From assembly GCF_000003815.2 (NCBI RefSeq), contig NC_049987.1, forward strand, positions 9,872,452-9,936,451: a stretch of DNA of 64,000 bases, read 5' to 3'. This DNA is from Branchiostoma floridae (Eukaryota > Chordata > Leptocardii > Amphioxiformes > Branchiostomatidae). The notes under the pieces are model-generated. The model saw nothing but the letters and a program-made list of their open reading frames with translations, did not search any database and was not told the DNA's origin. A program made the translations under genes and the position numbers. Positions 31,810 through 44,219 of this stretch are shown here, piece after piece (within the stretch, counting starts at the first letter, position 1; each line of letters opens with the position of its first letter).

Positions 31810-33510
31810 AAACTGCTGACCATGTCACCTTCACGCAGCGGTAACTGACCTGAAGTAATAACTGTGCTGTAGAACACGGGTGCAAACACTCCCTGGAGAC
31901 CTCTACTGAGCGATATTGAAGCCGACCTGAGCAAATTATTGAATTCACTTGATGTTTGGATTCACTAGAGCATCATGCTTACAAGAGTATTACAGACGAC
32001 GCCGACGATGAAGTGAGTGGTGGTGTGGTGGAAGCAATGAACCTGGTACCACGTTTAATTACGCTGAATTCATAAAGGCTGCGACTTTGCTTGGAGCAAA
32101 GTTTTCACAGCTTGATCAACGAATTTCATAGATGAATAATGATTTTTTAGACATGTTTGCGTTGTCATTTGTAGTGTTTTGTAAAAATCGTGCTTTTACA
32201 TCTTTCACCATATTGTAGTTATAAAATCTGGTCGCTGTACGTTAGGTCATTAGTAGAAAGGTCATTTATGGGGATTTCAAAAGAAAGTTGTTCTCAAATG
32301 ATCAAGAAAACAGGATCTGTCTGGCAAATCTGATCGTATAAAAGAAAACAAAGATAGATTCCCTGCTCCAACCAAATGTCATACGTGGCGCCATCAGCAA
32401 TCATGCGTTTTTATCAGTGCGTGGAATGATAGATCATTTCACGATGATAATGCATAAGAGCAAAATACCTTTAAGGACCCACATATTTCATATGAACAAT
32501 GCATGCATAAAAGCTAATAATATATTGAAGTTAACTTGTCTACGGAGTAATTATGACTGTGTATTTCAAAACATTTATCAACGTTCATTTGTGTCACATT
32601 CTGGTGTAACAATTTTTAGATTACATTATCACTGACTGGACGGCCTACAGGAGAGGTTAACCCTGGCTAGGGAGAGACGAACCTGGAGGCAACTCTTTAT
32701 CTTCATGGCTACCTTGTCCCCTCAACGACCTGAAGGTCAAGAGACTAGGTAGGTAGGTAGGTATCACAGGTCATATCGTACTGGTAACACAGACAGCTGC
32801 ATGGACATGTTGCGGACACCAGTCATGTCTTTATGTAGCATTCGTAGCAACACCATCAACACTACCATCTTAAATAAAGTTTTATTCCATGCTGTAGTAT
32901 CCTTGTGATGGATAGCATAGCTATTAATTCCAGTACTTTTGGAACTGGTAAAATGGGCAATTGGTTCAATACAAATGGCGTGCATTTCAACGTTATCACG
33001 ATTTAGTTCCCTAGAGGAAAATACTATGATACAGCTGCCATCAATAACATTAATATAGAAATAAAGCAGAGAACATTTTATTGCTGTTGCGTCGTCCTTC
33101 GCGGCTTATCCGAAGTGTAAGTACAGAGCTATTATCTCTAGGGATATGTATAACAAGCCATTTCCTGTCTTTAAGTATAAGTACAAGTATACTATGCATA
33201 ACGTTAATGTCACATCTGTAACTGGAAGTGTTAGGTTTTTTCAAACAAATGTACATGTTACATCGCGAGCTTTGAATAGAAAGTATTACTGATAATTCCT
33301 TACACATCTATCTTATTCGTCATTATTATGCTATGGAATCTTGTCTATGCAAAATGAAATATCTTGTGGAATGTTTTGTGCAGGTGAGGTCATGAATATG
33401 GTATTAGACCGTCAGATTTACAAGTTTATGTTAATACTATTAAGGCACTTCATGTAACAAGAGTTTGTAATGTATTGCGATTGTTAACACCTGGTATATC
33501 CCATATCATT
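31810..33510. other. Unrecognised stretch
   Basis: No gene supported. A (TAGG)n microsatellite lies at about 32744-32761. Confidence 0.4.
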
Positions 33511-33514
33511 GATG

Positions 33515-33566
33515 ATATCTAACAGCTTATACTAGACGGCATATCTAACAGCTTATACTAGACGGC
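33515..33566. repeat. Perfect 26-bp tandem duplication
   Basis: ATATCTAACAGCTTATACTA plus GACGGC occurs twice back to back (33515-33540, 33541-33566) with no differences, so it is recent. Confidence 0.95.
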
Positions 33567-33569
33567 GTA

Positions 33570-35460
33570 TACTCAACGTTTGGTCTGGTTGTCAGCCTGA
33601 AATGTAGTGGATAGGCTGGGCAATAAAGAAAGCCAGCATGAAATCCAGCGGATCGCTGAAGATTTCCCTTGCTGCCACATGTACGTATAGCCCGTGTACA
33701 GTCGATGGCCCCTTGAGGCGATGGCCCGAGCCATAACGCTAAAGCAGATGGAGATTCTAAGCCATGTTCTCATTTTACCAGTGGGTTGACTTGAGTCTAT
33801 CACTAGTAGAGCGTCATTAAGTTGCTAAATGTTCATGTGGGATTAACTGTCGGAGCCAGAGGGACGGGTGTCGTGTAGTACATGTCAGATGTCTTTACCA
33901 GCGGTTCGGCTTCAGTGGAGCTGAGGATTTGTTTACGTTTGCTTCGGATGCGCAAATTGGTCACATGGGAGACAAACGGTGCCAGAAACGAAGTAATTCG
34001 TATGTCTTTTTGATCTGAATCAGTGGCTGTTAAAGTAGAATAATTTGCTAAGGGGGCTTTTTTTGTCACAAAGACGAAGTAATCCTGTATATCAAACTTT
34101 ACTATTTCAAAATAGTCGCAAACAAATACAATAGATATATTTTATTCTCAATTGACCTTCAGAAAAAGATAAACATATGTAGGATTATGGTGTACTTTTC
34201 GTTTCTAAATATATATAAATATAATACATGATATACCCAGGAATCAACTTGAAAGTTACATGGATAATGTTAATGGATCCATACAGTTACATGCAATGTA
34301 GGACTCCAGACATCTTATAAAAGCGTTCCCCAAAGTAGCGTCAAATCGACTCAACTGCGTTTAAGAACAAATGATGCCAGAACTTCATAACCAGGTAAAG
34401 AGACAAATATGTCTCCTCATTGTCCATGGTTCTCATTTACCGACGAATCAGCAGGAACGCTAGGTGATTTATTTTCAAATATCCCAAGGCTTTAACGCCG
34501 GCAGCTTCCAGGGCCCAGGTGTCTTCAATCGACCGCTACATCACCGTTGCAATGGGATTTTCTTGGAATCAATACAAATCTGAATGAACATTGATTTATA
34601 CTGCATTCCCACGGGTCACCACCATTCTGTAATTACCAGTTTCCTCGCCGCTGCTTGTAAGTGTACGTAAGTGGTTTAGATAAAAAGATAAAGTTATTCT
34701 TAAGATGAAAAGATAAATGGAAGACTTGATTTACAACGCCTTGAAGTACAGTGCCCCACATAGGTACTCATTTGTAATCTAAATCACTATCAATATCAAG
34801 TAAATATTGGACGCTAGTTGTGAAGATACTATTAAGGAGAATTGCTCTATTAGTTATAATGGTATCCCCTTCTGGTGGTGACCTAAGTCTGACCTGGCCT
34901 GATCTTCCAGGAATCCAATATCTCTGATGGGCTTCTTTATGAAATTACAAAGACATGGATGTAATGAAGGCATCAATCTTAGGTGCTAATTCGGAGTTAT
35001 ATTCAATTATAACGCATTGTCTTCTATCACTTGGTTATTGGAGGCTAATAATCCTACACGGGAAAAGAAGTTCAGAAAAAAATTGAATCAAACAATAAAC
35101 CAAGAAGCAGGTCTAAAGCCATTGCTAGCTGTTATCAAAGAACTGTTGCATATCGTCATTTCTCTTGTATGAAAAACATAAGACGCCAGAGACTTCAATC
35201 TGCGTTTAGACATAGATATTGTTTCTTCATCTAGTAGAAAACTCTTTTATATATTGAGAAAATGTTGTGGTAAGTTAACAACTAAGCGTAATTCACCTTT
35301 TTCTTCACCTGTGATATAATCTGTTACTGGCCATGTATATCTATAAAATGATATTTATGGCTAAGGTTTTTCTTATTATTACTACTCTTAAACATTAAAC
35401 ATTAAAATCTGGCAACGGAAAGATGAATTTCTCAGTCCAACTTACCACAAATTATTATCA
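33570..35460. other. Unrecognised stretch
   Basis: Minus-strand open frames at 33573-33803 and 33833-34069 are moderately GC-rich but have no recognised domain and no convincing splice sites, so they are not called. The rest is AT-rich. Confidence 0.35.
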
Positions 35461-35464
35461 TTGC

Positions 35465-35735
35465 CACTGCCTTCCGTTACCAATAACATAAATTAGTCTT
35501 TTCACGATGAATCAGTGACATTCATATGCCACTAAAACATACCCACTACAGACAATCAATCTAATCAGTCCAACTCAGAAATGAATATAATTGACATTAC
35601 CTTCTGCGATGTTATAAATCTTTACCAATGACATAAATTATAGCTTTTTTATGACGATTCGCTGATTCAGTGACATTCATTTGACGTGAAGCCATACCCA
35701 TAACATGCTCATTAACTCATAATCAATCCATGTTG
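35465..35735. repeat. Diverged tandem duplication, period about 145-155 bp
   Basis: ACCAATAACATAAATTA (35479) and ACCAATGACATAAATTA (35624), then CAGTGACATTCATATG (35513) and CAGTGACATTCATTTG (35668), then CATACCCA and CAATCAATC/AATCAATCC occur in the same order in two adjoining units. Confidence 0.75.
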
Positions 35736-35739
35736 TTGC

Positions 35740-38700
35740 TAATTTTCTTGGCAAATCCGAAAGTGATTGCACAGTTGTTTATCATGTCTATGTACGCTGA
35801 AGCATGGTATGAAAGCAGACGTCTATATCTCAATATCTTACGTAGGAAGGATCAGAAGAAAGCCTTTGAGACACTGTGGTGTATAGATTATGAAGGTTTT
35901 CCTTATCACGTCACTACCCAACGTCTGCAGACATCACCCAGTCTAGACACAGATGCCAAGAACCTCTGTAATTGTCGCGGGTAAGAGCGAGCTAGAATGG
36001 TAAGCTTTCTGTGGCAATAAGCTAGCTTGTGGTTGATATGACAGACATCTTAAATATGCACGGTCATGAGATATTTGAGCCATTTTTGTTCGTGATTCAT
36101 CTTTGAGCCTACATGAGGTCAAAGTTCATGGATGTGTCATTTCACGCTTTCTTTGGTCTTCTAGTTTTAGTTTGGGAAACACTTGAAACGATTGATTTGT
36201 TTCATAAGTCGAAATAATAAGCAACCTACTATCGAATGATGGAAATGTCTGCTCTACTTTTTGTAGTATAAGTTTCATTAGGGCATATGAAAATGGTACT
36301 TTCTTATATTTGTTACAAATAACGACATAATGTTTTAAATTATGTGGCGATATGTTATGCTTGCCAAATGTAACTAAGCTGTGTGACGCTGGATGTACTT
36401 TTGCGCAGACATGTAACGTTACGATGATCTTACTTTTAGGCCACAGCAAGTAAATTTTATGGATGACATCCGCGCGCTCATTAATTTTCGCCTGATTTCA
36501 GAAAAAAAAAACAAGAATTTGTTTCTTCTTCAGGGAAGGCCGGATAGACAAAAATGGGTAAAGGTTGTGTTGTACCCTAATCATTGAAGGTATAATGGAC
36601 ACTAGAGACTCTGTAGCATTGACTGTAGTTGCAGAAGTGAAACTTGATGGATAGTTGTAAAAGTGACACAACTATGGAAGCTATGAGTGTAGTTGCCAAC
36701 ATGGTTTATGATACCAGTCTACCACACTAGTGTCACTTTAACTACACTGGTGCACTTCTTAAATACAGGAATGAATGCCTTGTTGGCTGTGATGCCATAT
36801 TTTGTCACTTCAAGTCTTATGAAAACGTCTATTTTGAAAATTTGCCATATTGTTTTTTTTTACCCATCTTGTTTTTTTTCGCCCTATCTCATTATTTTTG
36901 CAGTCTGCAGAGGATGTCATCCATAAAATTTACTTGCTGTGGCCTTAATATGAATACAGTAATTATTACCCAGCTTAGCTTAGCTTGCATAGTTCCCTTT
37001 TTGCTTTCAGCCCTATGCCTTACTCGTATAGTGTAATATCGAAATAATTGTTTAGTTGAATCAAATTCAAGTCACGCAGTTTCTAGTCTACGGATCAAAT
37101 GAAGCTAATGGAATTCACTAGTATCACATTTGTATCTGATCCTGTAACTGATGGAGCGTGGGGCGTCTTTTCTTTTCTTAGGACCGCAGGTCAAAGATGT
37201 AGACACCAGAGTTAACTGCTACAAGTTATTACTGAAGTTTCAAAAGCAACATTAGGAAGGAACACATATTCAGGGTAGCATGAGTACAATCTTTTACTAT
37301 TGAATGGACCTTTTAGCACTATTCAAAGCGACCCCCTAGGCGAAAACTTGCTGCAAAAACTCATTACAGAGTTACGCAGTTCAATAAATCGACATAGTGT
37401 TTGATCTACTGTCAGTGCCTACTTATAGCACTTTCATTACAGTCGCTCATGAAAAGGCACGCATTGATCCACTTCTGCTCACACCGTAACAATATACTGC
37501 TTGTCCCTCTTAAAGGGCCTTTGAGCTCCAAAATTCATGGCGGGGTACTCCATTTGGAAAGATCAACCTCCGTGTACCAGGCGGTAAAACGAGCTCGAGA
37601 GGGCTCACCGCCTGATTTCGTCTATGAACTTAAAGACGACGAATCCCTTTGAGCCCACAGGCTCTTGAACTAATGGAAGTGTCACGGCCTCTTGGTCTCA
37701 AAGAGAGCTTACCGTACAGGTTTCTCGTGTCAGGGCGAGAGATCAAAAGCGTGATAATTCATAACATAACGACACTTTCTCTCACAGCAGGTGGCTTGCC
37801 GTAGGTGAAGACGATTTATATTGACGTTTGAAGGTGCAGGCTCTATGGCGACGGGAAATACCGGCTTTTTGACTCGGTCACAAATGGGGTGGTGATGTTA
37901 GGGTAATGGCAAACACCGGCTCATGTGTCATGTCTCTTTATTGTAGGTATATATAACGTGGGTGTTCTGACATGACGGTGTATGTGTATAGAATATGTAT
38001 CATTACATTTGCCATCATTGATATTATTAACGTTACAACCTATGAGACAAGACAATGTTCTTTGCATCTTGCTAAGATAAAAGAATCTCAATGATACGAA
38101 AGCAGGGGAAACTTTCTTATGCTTGCTATTAAGACGTCTTGGCACCGATAGATGTCAGACATTCGAGGAATAGAGGCGGATGCTCGTGAAGATACACATC
38201 TATAGTGAAGAATTGCAAGATGGAATTTGTAATACTAATGGGTGCTATAAAAGTTTTGAAAAGTGGTTGAATCTTCTTTGATTATCGATCGTTTGAAAGC
38301 GCCATGGCCTCAGGTAAAAACGCACGTATCGACACAAATGTAGCTTTAACAGACACGGGGAAATGTTCCCATTAGAAGTGAGGAGTGAATGCCCTTCCTG
38401 CACATTATAGCTACTTGGTTGTAAACTGACCAATGGCGGCATCAACGTCATATGCATAATGGACAACGTACATTTCGACGCCCCAAAGCCGACAGACTTT
38501 GCACACAGAGTTCGATTACCTTCCATGTGGTCTTCTTGCCGCAGTATTCCTCGCGCACGCCAGGGGTTTGCGATGCCATGATATCCTATATCACACATAG
38601 CCCGTTAACCTTCCAACACTACATGAATTACAAATTCGGAAACTAGCGAAGAAATGTCTTTAAACCTTTGTAGGTTGAAAACAATGGGTGTAGAATGTGG

Positions 38701-39430
38701 AAATATGTTGATGTGTACTTGAAAAACTATGTTTTAAAATGTGAACACTCTAGGTATTCAGGCTTGTATGAAATATATTTTATCGTTGTAATACAAGTTA
38801 TGAAAATCTAGACTGCATGCATGCCAAAATAGTAGAAGTGAACATAGTCAATTATCCAGACCGTCGGTTTCGACTTGTAGGTCGGCGTTGTTTGTCTTCG
38901 CTTCCCGAATGCCATGATATGTCATTAACCCCAAAGTGTAAATTAATTATGGTGTCAAATTTGTACTTAATACCATTACGCCATGTTTGATGAACGTTGG
39001 ACGCTATAAGATATGTTTGTGGAAAGAAATCTAGACCTAATAGACCAGTGGGCTGTAATTATATAAAACTTAGACATGGTGCATTAGAAATATCGTTTGA
39101 AAGAGATTGTACACAAGTAGTGTAATAATGGTTTTGAAGCCATTGTCAATTTTAAGCTCCTAAGTGTGTGTGTGCGTGCGGGACTAAATATGAACGTATT
39201 CTTGCGTAGCACGATAGCTCCGGTGATTTACGTAAGCTCATATTCACGGGTGATGGAATATGACGTTCGTTTGTAATCCATCATTCGTGGTTTCCTCGCT
39301 TGATGGGTTGATGATCCGTTATTTCACATCCGAGGGAAGAATCACGCAGTAATCTGAACGTCAGCCTGCAATTACAGCAATGCGATTATAGGTTAAATAT
39401 GGCATTACACACCGGAGAGGCATATCATTA
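35740..39430. other. Unrecognised stretch
   Basis: About 3.7 kb with no exon, promoter or named repeat supported. An 84-codon frame ending near 35984 is followed by GGGTAAGAG, which could be a donor, but nothing else supports an exon. Confidence 0.4.
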
Positions 39431-39431
39431 G

Positions 39432-39800
39432 CAATACAGTCAACGCAAACCCCCGAAAATGTCAAGGAAAGCCTACTTCCACAGAGCCATACAACTGTGG
39501 AACTCCCTTCCACCCAAACAACACTCGTACAGCTTCTTCTCTGTCTTTATTCAAAACAAATGTCTGATTCTAGCCGGGGGACCCGTTCTCTGTGTATAAC
39601 GCTAATAGAGGTAGTACATAAGAAGCCATTAATTTTTTAGCTCAACATTTAACAACAGTTTGTATATATTTTGTATGACACTTTGTGTAAATTTTATGTA
39701 CTATTGTATTTTGTATTTCTCTCCCAAGGCCCCTTGTAATAGCCTCGGTTGGTTGGGCGACCTTGGCTGTATGTAATGTCAGCCGAACGAATAGATAAAA
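39432..39800 (+). pseudogene. 3' end of a non-LTR retrotransposon
   Basis: From 39432 to the stop at 39597-39599 one frame reads SRKAYFHRAIQLWNSLPP, the conserved C-terminal segment (Y/F-F-H-R-A-I-x-L-W-N-x-L-P) of CR1/L2/Jockey-type reverse transcriptase proteins, then a short tail. A stop at 39429-39431 closes the frame upstream, so nearly all of the protein is missing. The following ~200 bases, with CCCCTTGTAATAGCCTCGGT, TTGGGCGACCTTGGC and a terminal GAATAGATAAAATAG, look like the element's 3' UTR and tail. It is a dead 5'-truncated copy. Confidence 0.8.
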
Positions 39801-39804
39801 TAGC

Positions 39805-42310
39805 AATCCAGAGAATGGTAATTGTAACTATAATTTTCTGTGAGACATTGGAATAATATTGGTATTGGGAATCTATATATGGGCTTCCTCTATGCTTCTA
39901 TTGGGTAATCCTCTTACATGATTGTAAGCATTATTTGCATCTTCCAGCACGTTGGAGTGCATGAAAACTGTTACCCGCGGGATGACATTCATACAGGGAA
40001 ATGAACATAAATGATTCAGGTGCAACTAACTTTGTTCCAACAGGGCAAATAAACAAGGTGGCCGATTTGTCTTTGGTGCTCGTGGTTTCTGACAAGTATT
40101 GCAGATACGTCAGTAAAAACAAAAGAACAAACAAACGAATGCAATTTACCAAAACCAATCTATATCTATGTCACAGAAGGGTAACCCCATTAGGATCAAA
40201 GGCTTTGTTGTAGAAATCTTTGACAAGCGATGACATGCAAGCATCCAAAGGTACGCTATTCTGTTTTAGACAAGAGTGCATTTCAGGACACGCAGCTTCA
40301 CTCTTACCACTGAACAATTTAAAATGTTAGATAACGCCTGAGGTCTAAAACTTGAAGACGATGTTGCATTTGTCATTTTTCAAAAGCCAACTAAGCCACT
40401 CATACTGATCGTTATCGGATATTAAACTTCCAGCAGGCAATTGATGTTCCGTCAAAAGGAAAGTGTAGAAACTGACACAATATAAATGCTAATTACTAAA
40501 ACCAAACAACATGATGTCTGTTGCGATAAAGTTAGTCAGTTATGTTCCCCAAAACCACACTAGGTGAATCATTACAATGTTAGCATTGCATTGGGAGGCA
40601 TTATCAGTGGTGCTGTCTAGAAATTGACGATTGCAGCCATTCCAGAACCATTAATATGCAATAAACGCAGTTATCGCGTTACAATAATCTGCCACGCTCG
40701 AAGGTTTTTGACAAACTGCTCCTGGTTAATGGCAATTTCCTACATTTGTGGACAAAATAGCGTCTCTTAAGTGTCATAGATGCTCTATGCTATTTAACAT
40801 TTCTGCATATGCAAGTCAAAACAGGCGATTTGTGTATAGTCATTCAAAACATAATAGACGACATTACATTTTCTTCTTTCTTGTGTAATTTTTTGCAATG
40901 TTTCACAGAGATTGGTAACCATAGAGCAGAGTTGATGAGCCACAGTGCATTGATATTTCTTCTTTGTCATATGATAGTCAATTTGATTCAATTAGACAAC
41001 GTTAATTTATGGTCTTTGGGTTTTGTTTTATTGCGTACATCATTATCCAAATGATTTATTTATGTACAAGCTAGAGGCATTACGGATGGGAAAATCATTT
41101 AATATATATGCAATACATATAAACAACGACAATCATGGAAACGCTTTGTTGCGGATAATCATGTCAGAAGCGCATATCATAAATTATAGTCAATCTTTAA
41201 TATCAAATCATGCCTGCAGCTTTATCACCAATATGTAAAAGTAAATAACGTAATTTATAACTATCCTATCTGGTGCAATTAATACCTTATCTCTTGCGTA
41301 ATTATCACCTGCGGGTTCCCCATGGTGTTTCTTAAATGTGTTTTTAATGAGCAGGAATCCCCCTCAGGCATTCCTTCACAAATTGTCACATAATCATAAA
41401 AATCGAAGGAACAGAAGTGTGTATTAGAGCAGTGATGTGATATGAAAAATTGATGATGATATGATAAGCCGCCTTCTATTGATTACATGTTTTATACCCT
41501 TGTGCACAAACATACTCAACAAATCGCAATCAGCAATATATGAAGCCGATTTGTCAGTCATTTTACATTGATAGCTTTGATGATAATATTTGCCACTGTA
41601 TCCAAATAAGTGCAAGCGAGGAGAGAGATTTGGTATTGATAATCCATGTTTCTGACTCCAGTAAGCTCAATGACTGCTGCAAAGTATAATGAATGCTAAT
41701 TAATCCTTCAAAGTTACAGCCACTCGGCTAAATTAGGATCTATTCTAACCCTCATTATTGCGTGTTATTCTCTTCCTTACCCTGCGTTATTGCCATACAC
41801 ATAATATTGATAATCACTATGCTTTTGGTGACTATAATTGTTGGAAGGCCAGGAAATATCACGCTAACCAAAGGAATACTTGTTCATATCAAACGCTACG
41901 TTAAGTATTGTAGATAATATTACGTTTCACAAACGTAATGCAGCAACTACAGTCACAGGTACCTACAGCTGAAAACACAATAAGCAAATATTTTACAGAG
42001 GTTAGCTTTTACTGACATATCTTAAAAAGGAAATGGTGTCAGTCATTGTGGTATGCACTAGATTTGGCAGCACATCACGAAGTACTCTTTGCCATTAAAG
42101 TTCGGTGCCTTTGATCTACGCGAATGTTTTGTAATTGGGATACTCGAAGGCCTGTAATTGTTTCATCTACTTAAAGTGCATTTTGTGTACAAAAAACTCA
42201 CCCACGCAGCTGATCGATTTCTTGTGCCACATCAGACTACACACCGTTCGTGTAGCTGAAGATGCACGGTCGACCTCATTACGCAAGCTACTAGTCTTCC
42301 CAATGATAAA
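39805..42310. other. Unrecognised stretch
   Basis: AT-rich, no gene or named repeat supported. Confidence 0.4.
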
Positions 42311-42315
42311 CGTGT

Positions 42316-42514
42316 TACTGTAAATGCCTTTAAGTCGCGGGGATTTAATTTCGCGGCAGCGGGATAAAGGACTCTTCGCGGTGACTTTAAGTTCGCTGTA
42401 GCACCACTCACTATAGTCTCCTGCTGCCATGGAAAAATGTTCGCGGTGGTTTTAAGTTCGCGGTGAAGCATTTAAGCACATCAAACCACTGCGAAAATTT
42501 ATCCATTTACAGTA
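42316..42514. mobile_element. MITE with TACTGTAAATG ends
   Basis: Left end TACTGTAAATGCCTTTAAGT and right end, read inward, TACTGTAAATGGATAAATTT. Several TTAAGTTCGCGGTG and TTTAATTTCGCGG words occur inside, in both orientations. About 199 bp, noncoding. The target site could be TA, but no longer duplication is visible. The overlapping minus-strand ORFs are shadows. Confidence 0.75.
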
Positions 42515-42519
42515 CTATG

Positions 42520-43970
42520 TACGCCAAATAGGATTGCTTCTTTCAAATTCCCAAACACACTGATACCGTTCTCCTTTATTTCGCCCTGTACAAATCTCGA
42601 AACAAAGGACAATCCTTCAAAGAAGTAAAGACGGCTTTGTTCTCATTCTCAGCTGAACATAAACCTAATTCCTGTTCTACTTAGGTACACCCTAACATGA
42701 AAGGCGCCCATCGATTCTACGTGAAATGATCGAACTCACTTGCTTTTATCCCCGTACAAATCGACCGATGCCGCACCTCTGTGTCAGCTAAAATCAGTAA
42801 ACCACAAAAAAGCAATCTCCTTACTAAACCCACAATAAGAAGAAAATACAACATTTTGAAATCATTTTAACCTGGTGGTATATACTATCTCTCTTTTTCT
42901 CTCACATGCACAGTTTGGAAAAGGGTCTAAAACATTTTGAGAAACATTTTGCCGATAATAGTTTCTTTTTATTGTCAGGACAGTCTTTATTCAATAGTTC
43001 TGGCTAAATACGTATAGTATGTTTTATACAACGAAATGTCATACCAGTAAGTGTTCATTTACCTTAAATTTTCTGCCCTTCCCTGCAAACATGTTCTAAA
43101 TTGATTGTTCGCCATCCTGAATGTTCACTGAGAGCAGCATGATCCTGTTATTCCAGCAGGTGGCGTGCTGTAGTCCAGTGGTCAGGGCGCTAACTTCTTC
43201 ACTATGGAGTAATCACTGAAGTGTACCATATCTGCTACCTAATGCAACGAAAGAGCATGAAATAGCGTTTCATTTCAGAAGGGCTTCGGTTTTCTATTTT
43301 CATTTAGCGACAAGAGTCACTTGTCAGTATTGGATTCCGGTACCGCCGACCCCTGGGTACTTCTAAAAACAGCAAGACGAACTTCTGCGGTGTATTGAAT
43401 ACGTTGACTGCATCACCTCATTCCTGTAACGGTCGATCGCAGAGTGAAATCAATATACATTTTGTGCTATTCTGAAACTTACTCCAATCAAACGTATCAG
43501 GGCACCACTTAAGAAGCAGTGAATGGGCTCAAAAAAAGGTCGTCTGAAAATACATTACCTACCAACACAGCCAAGCCGCATTCATGTAAATTTTATGAAT
43601 CAATTAAGGATCACTTTTGTTGCATCAACGACCAGATTCTACTGAGGTAGTCTGAAAGGTAATGGGTCTGCTGAAAATGATCAGACGACTGCATGGTTGG
43701 ACAACTCAACAAGTGAGGAGGGGATAGCTGTTTCATTTCAGCAGGGATTCAGCAACGGAATTTCATTACACGACAAGTGTCATTAACAAGTCCACGCGTA
43801 ACAAGGGATTACGCGGAAGCGCCGGCATGGCGTGTGTGACCGTCACAGTTCCAGAAAATGTTGATTAGTGCAAACCAGGGTTATCTCGGGTCGCAGAAAG
43901 TAATGGATTTGTGCTGCCAGTGTAGCCACAGTACTTTGTCTTTTGCGATTATCAGTCTGGTTCAGCTTTG
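42520..43970. other. Unrecognised stretch with a weak internal duplication
   Basis: ATAGCGTTTCATTTCAGAAG (43263) and ATAGCTGTTTCATTTCAGCA (43725), each followed by GACAAG.GTCA, suggest an old direct duplication about 460 bases apart. A TGTAGTCCAGTGGTCAGGGC near 43170 resembles a tRNA A box, but no B box follows. Confidence 0.35.
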
Positions 43971-43975
43971 CAGGG

Positions 43976-44217
43976 CCCCCTTTCCACTTGACGGAGATCG
44001 CGCTGCGCTCTCACTGCGACCTTAATAGGATATATCTAACCTTCGCTTTCACACTGGGTATATCATACAAAACGTAACAGTGTGACTGAGAAGACAACAA
44101 AACACAGAAAGTGTAAAAAGATTCGTTTCTGTACTATACAGTTCTTTTTTTAGGGATACGTCAAGTTTTAGGTCGCAGAGAGAACGTGACGAGAGCGCCG
44201 TCCTAGTGGAAAGGGGG
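43976..44217. mobile_element. 242-bp MITE, CCCCCTTTCCACT family (complete)
   Basis: Left end CCCCCTTTCCACTTGACGG, right end read inward CCCCCTTTCCACTAGGACGG. Complementarity continues through GCGCTCTC and CTGCGAC for about 45 bases. The left half also occurs at 2209-2335. No transposase, and the target duplication is unclear. Confidence 0.85.
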
Positions 44218-44219
44218 TA

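Noticed and set aside
37540-37660. GC-richer segment around 37.5-37.65 kb as an exon
   Set aside because: The frame ends in a stop with no recognisable domain or clear acceptor; not distinguishable from background.
43160-43190. tRNA A-box-like GTAGTCCAGTGGTCAGGGCG
   Set aside because: No B box at the required distance and no SINE tail; likely chance or a very old relic.
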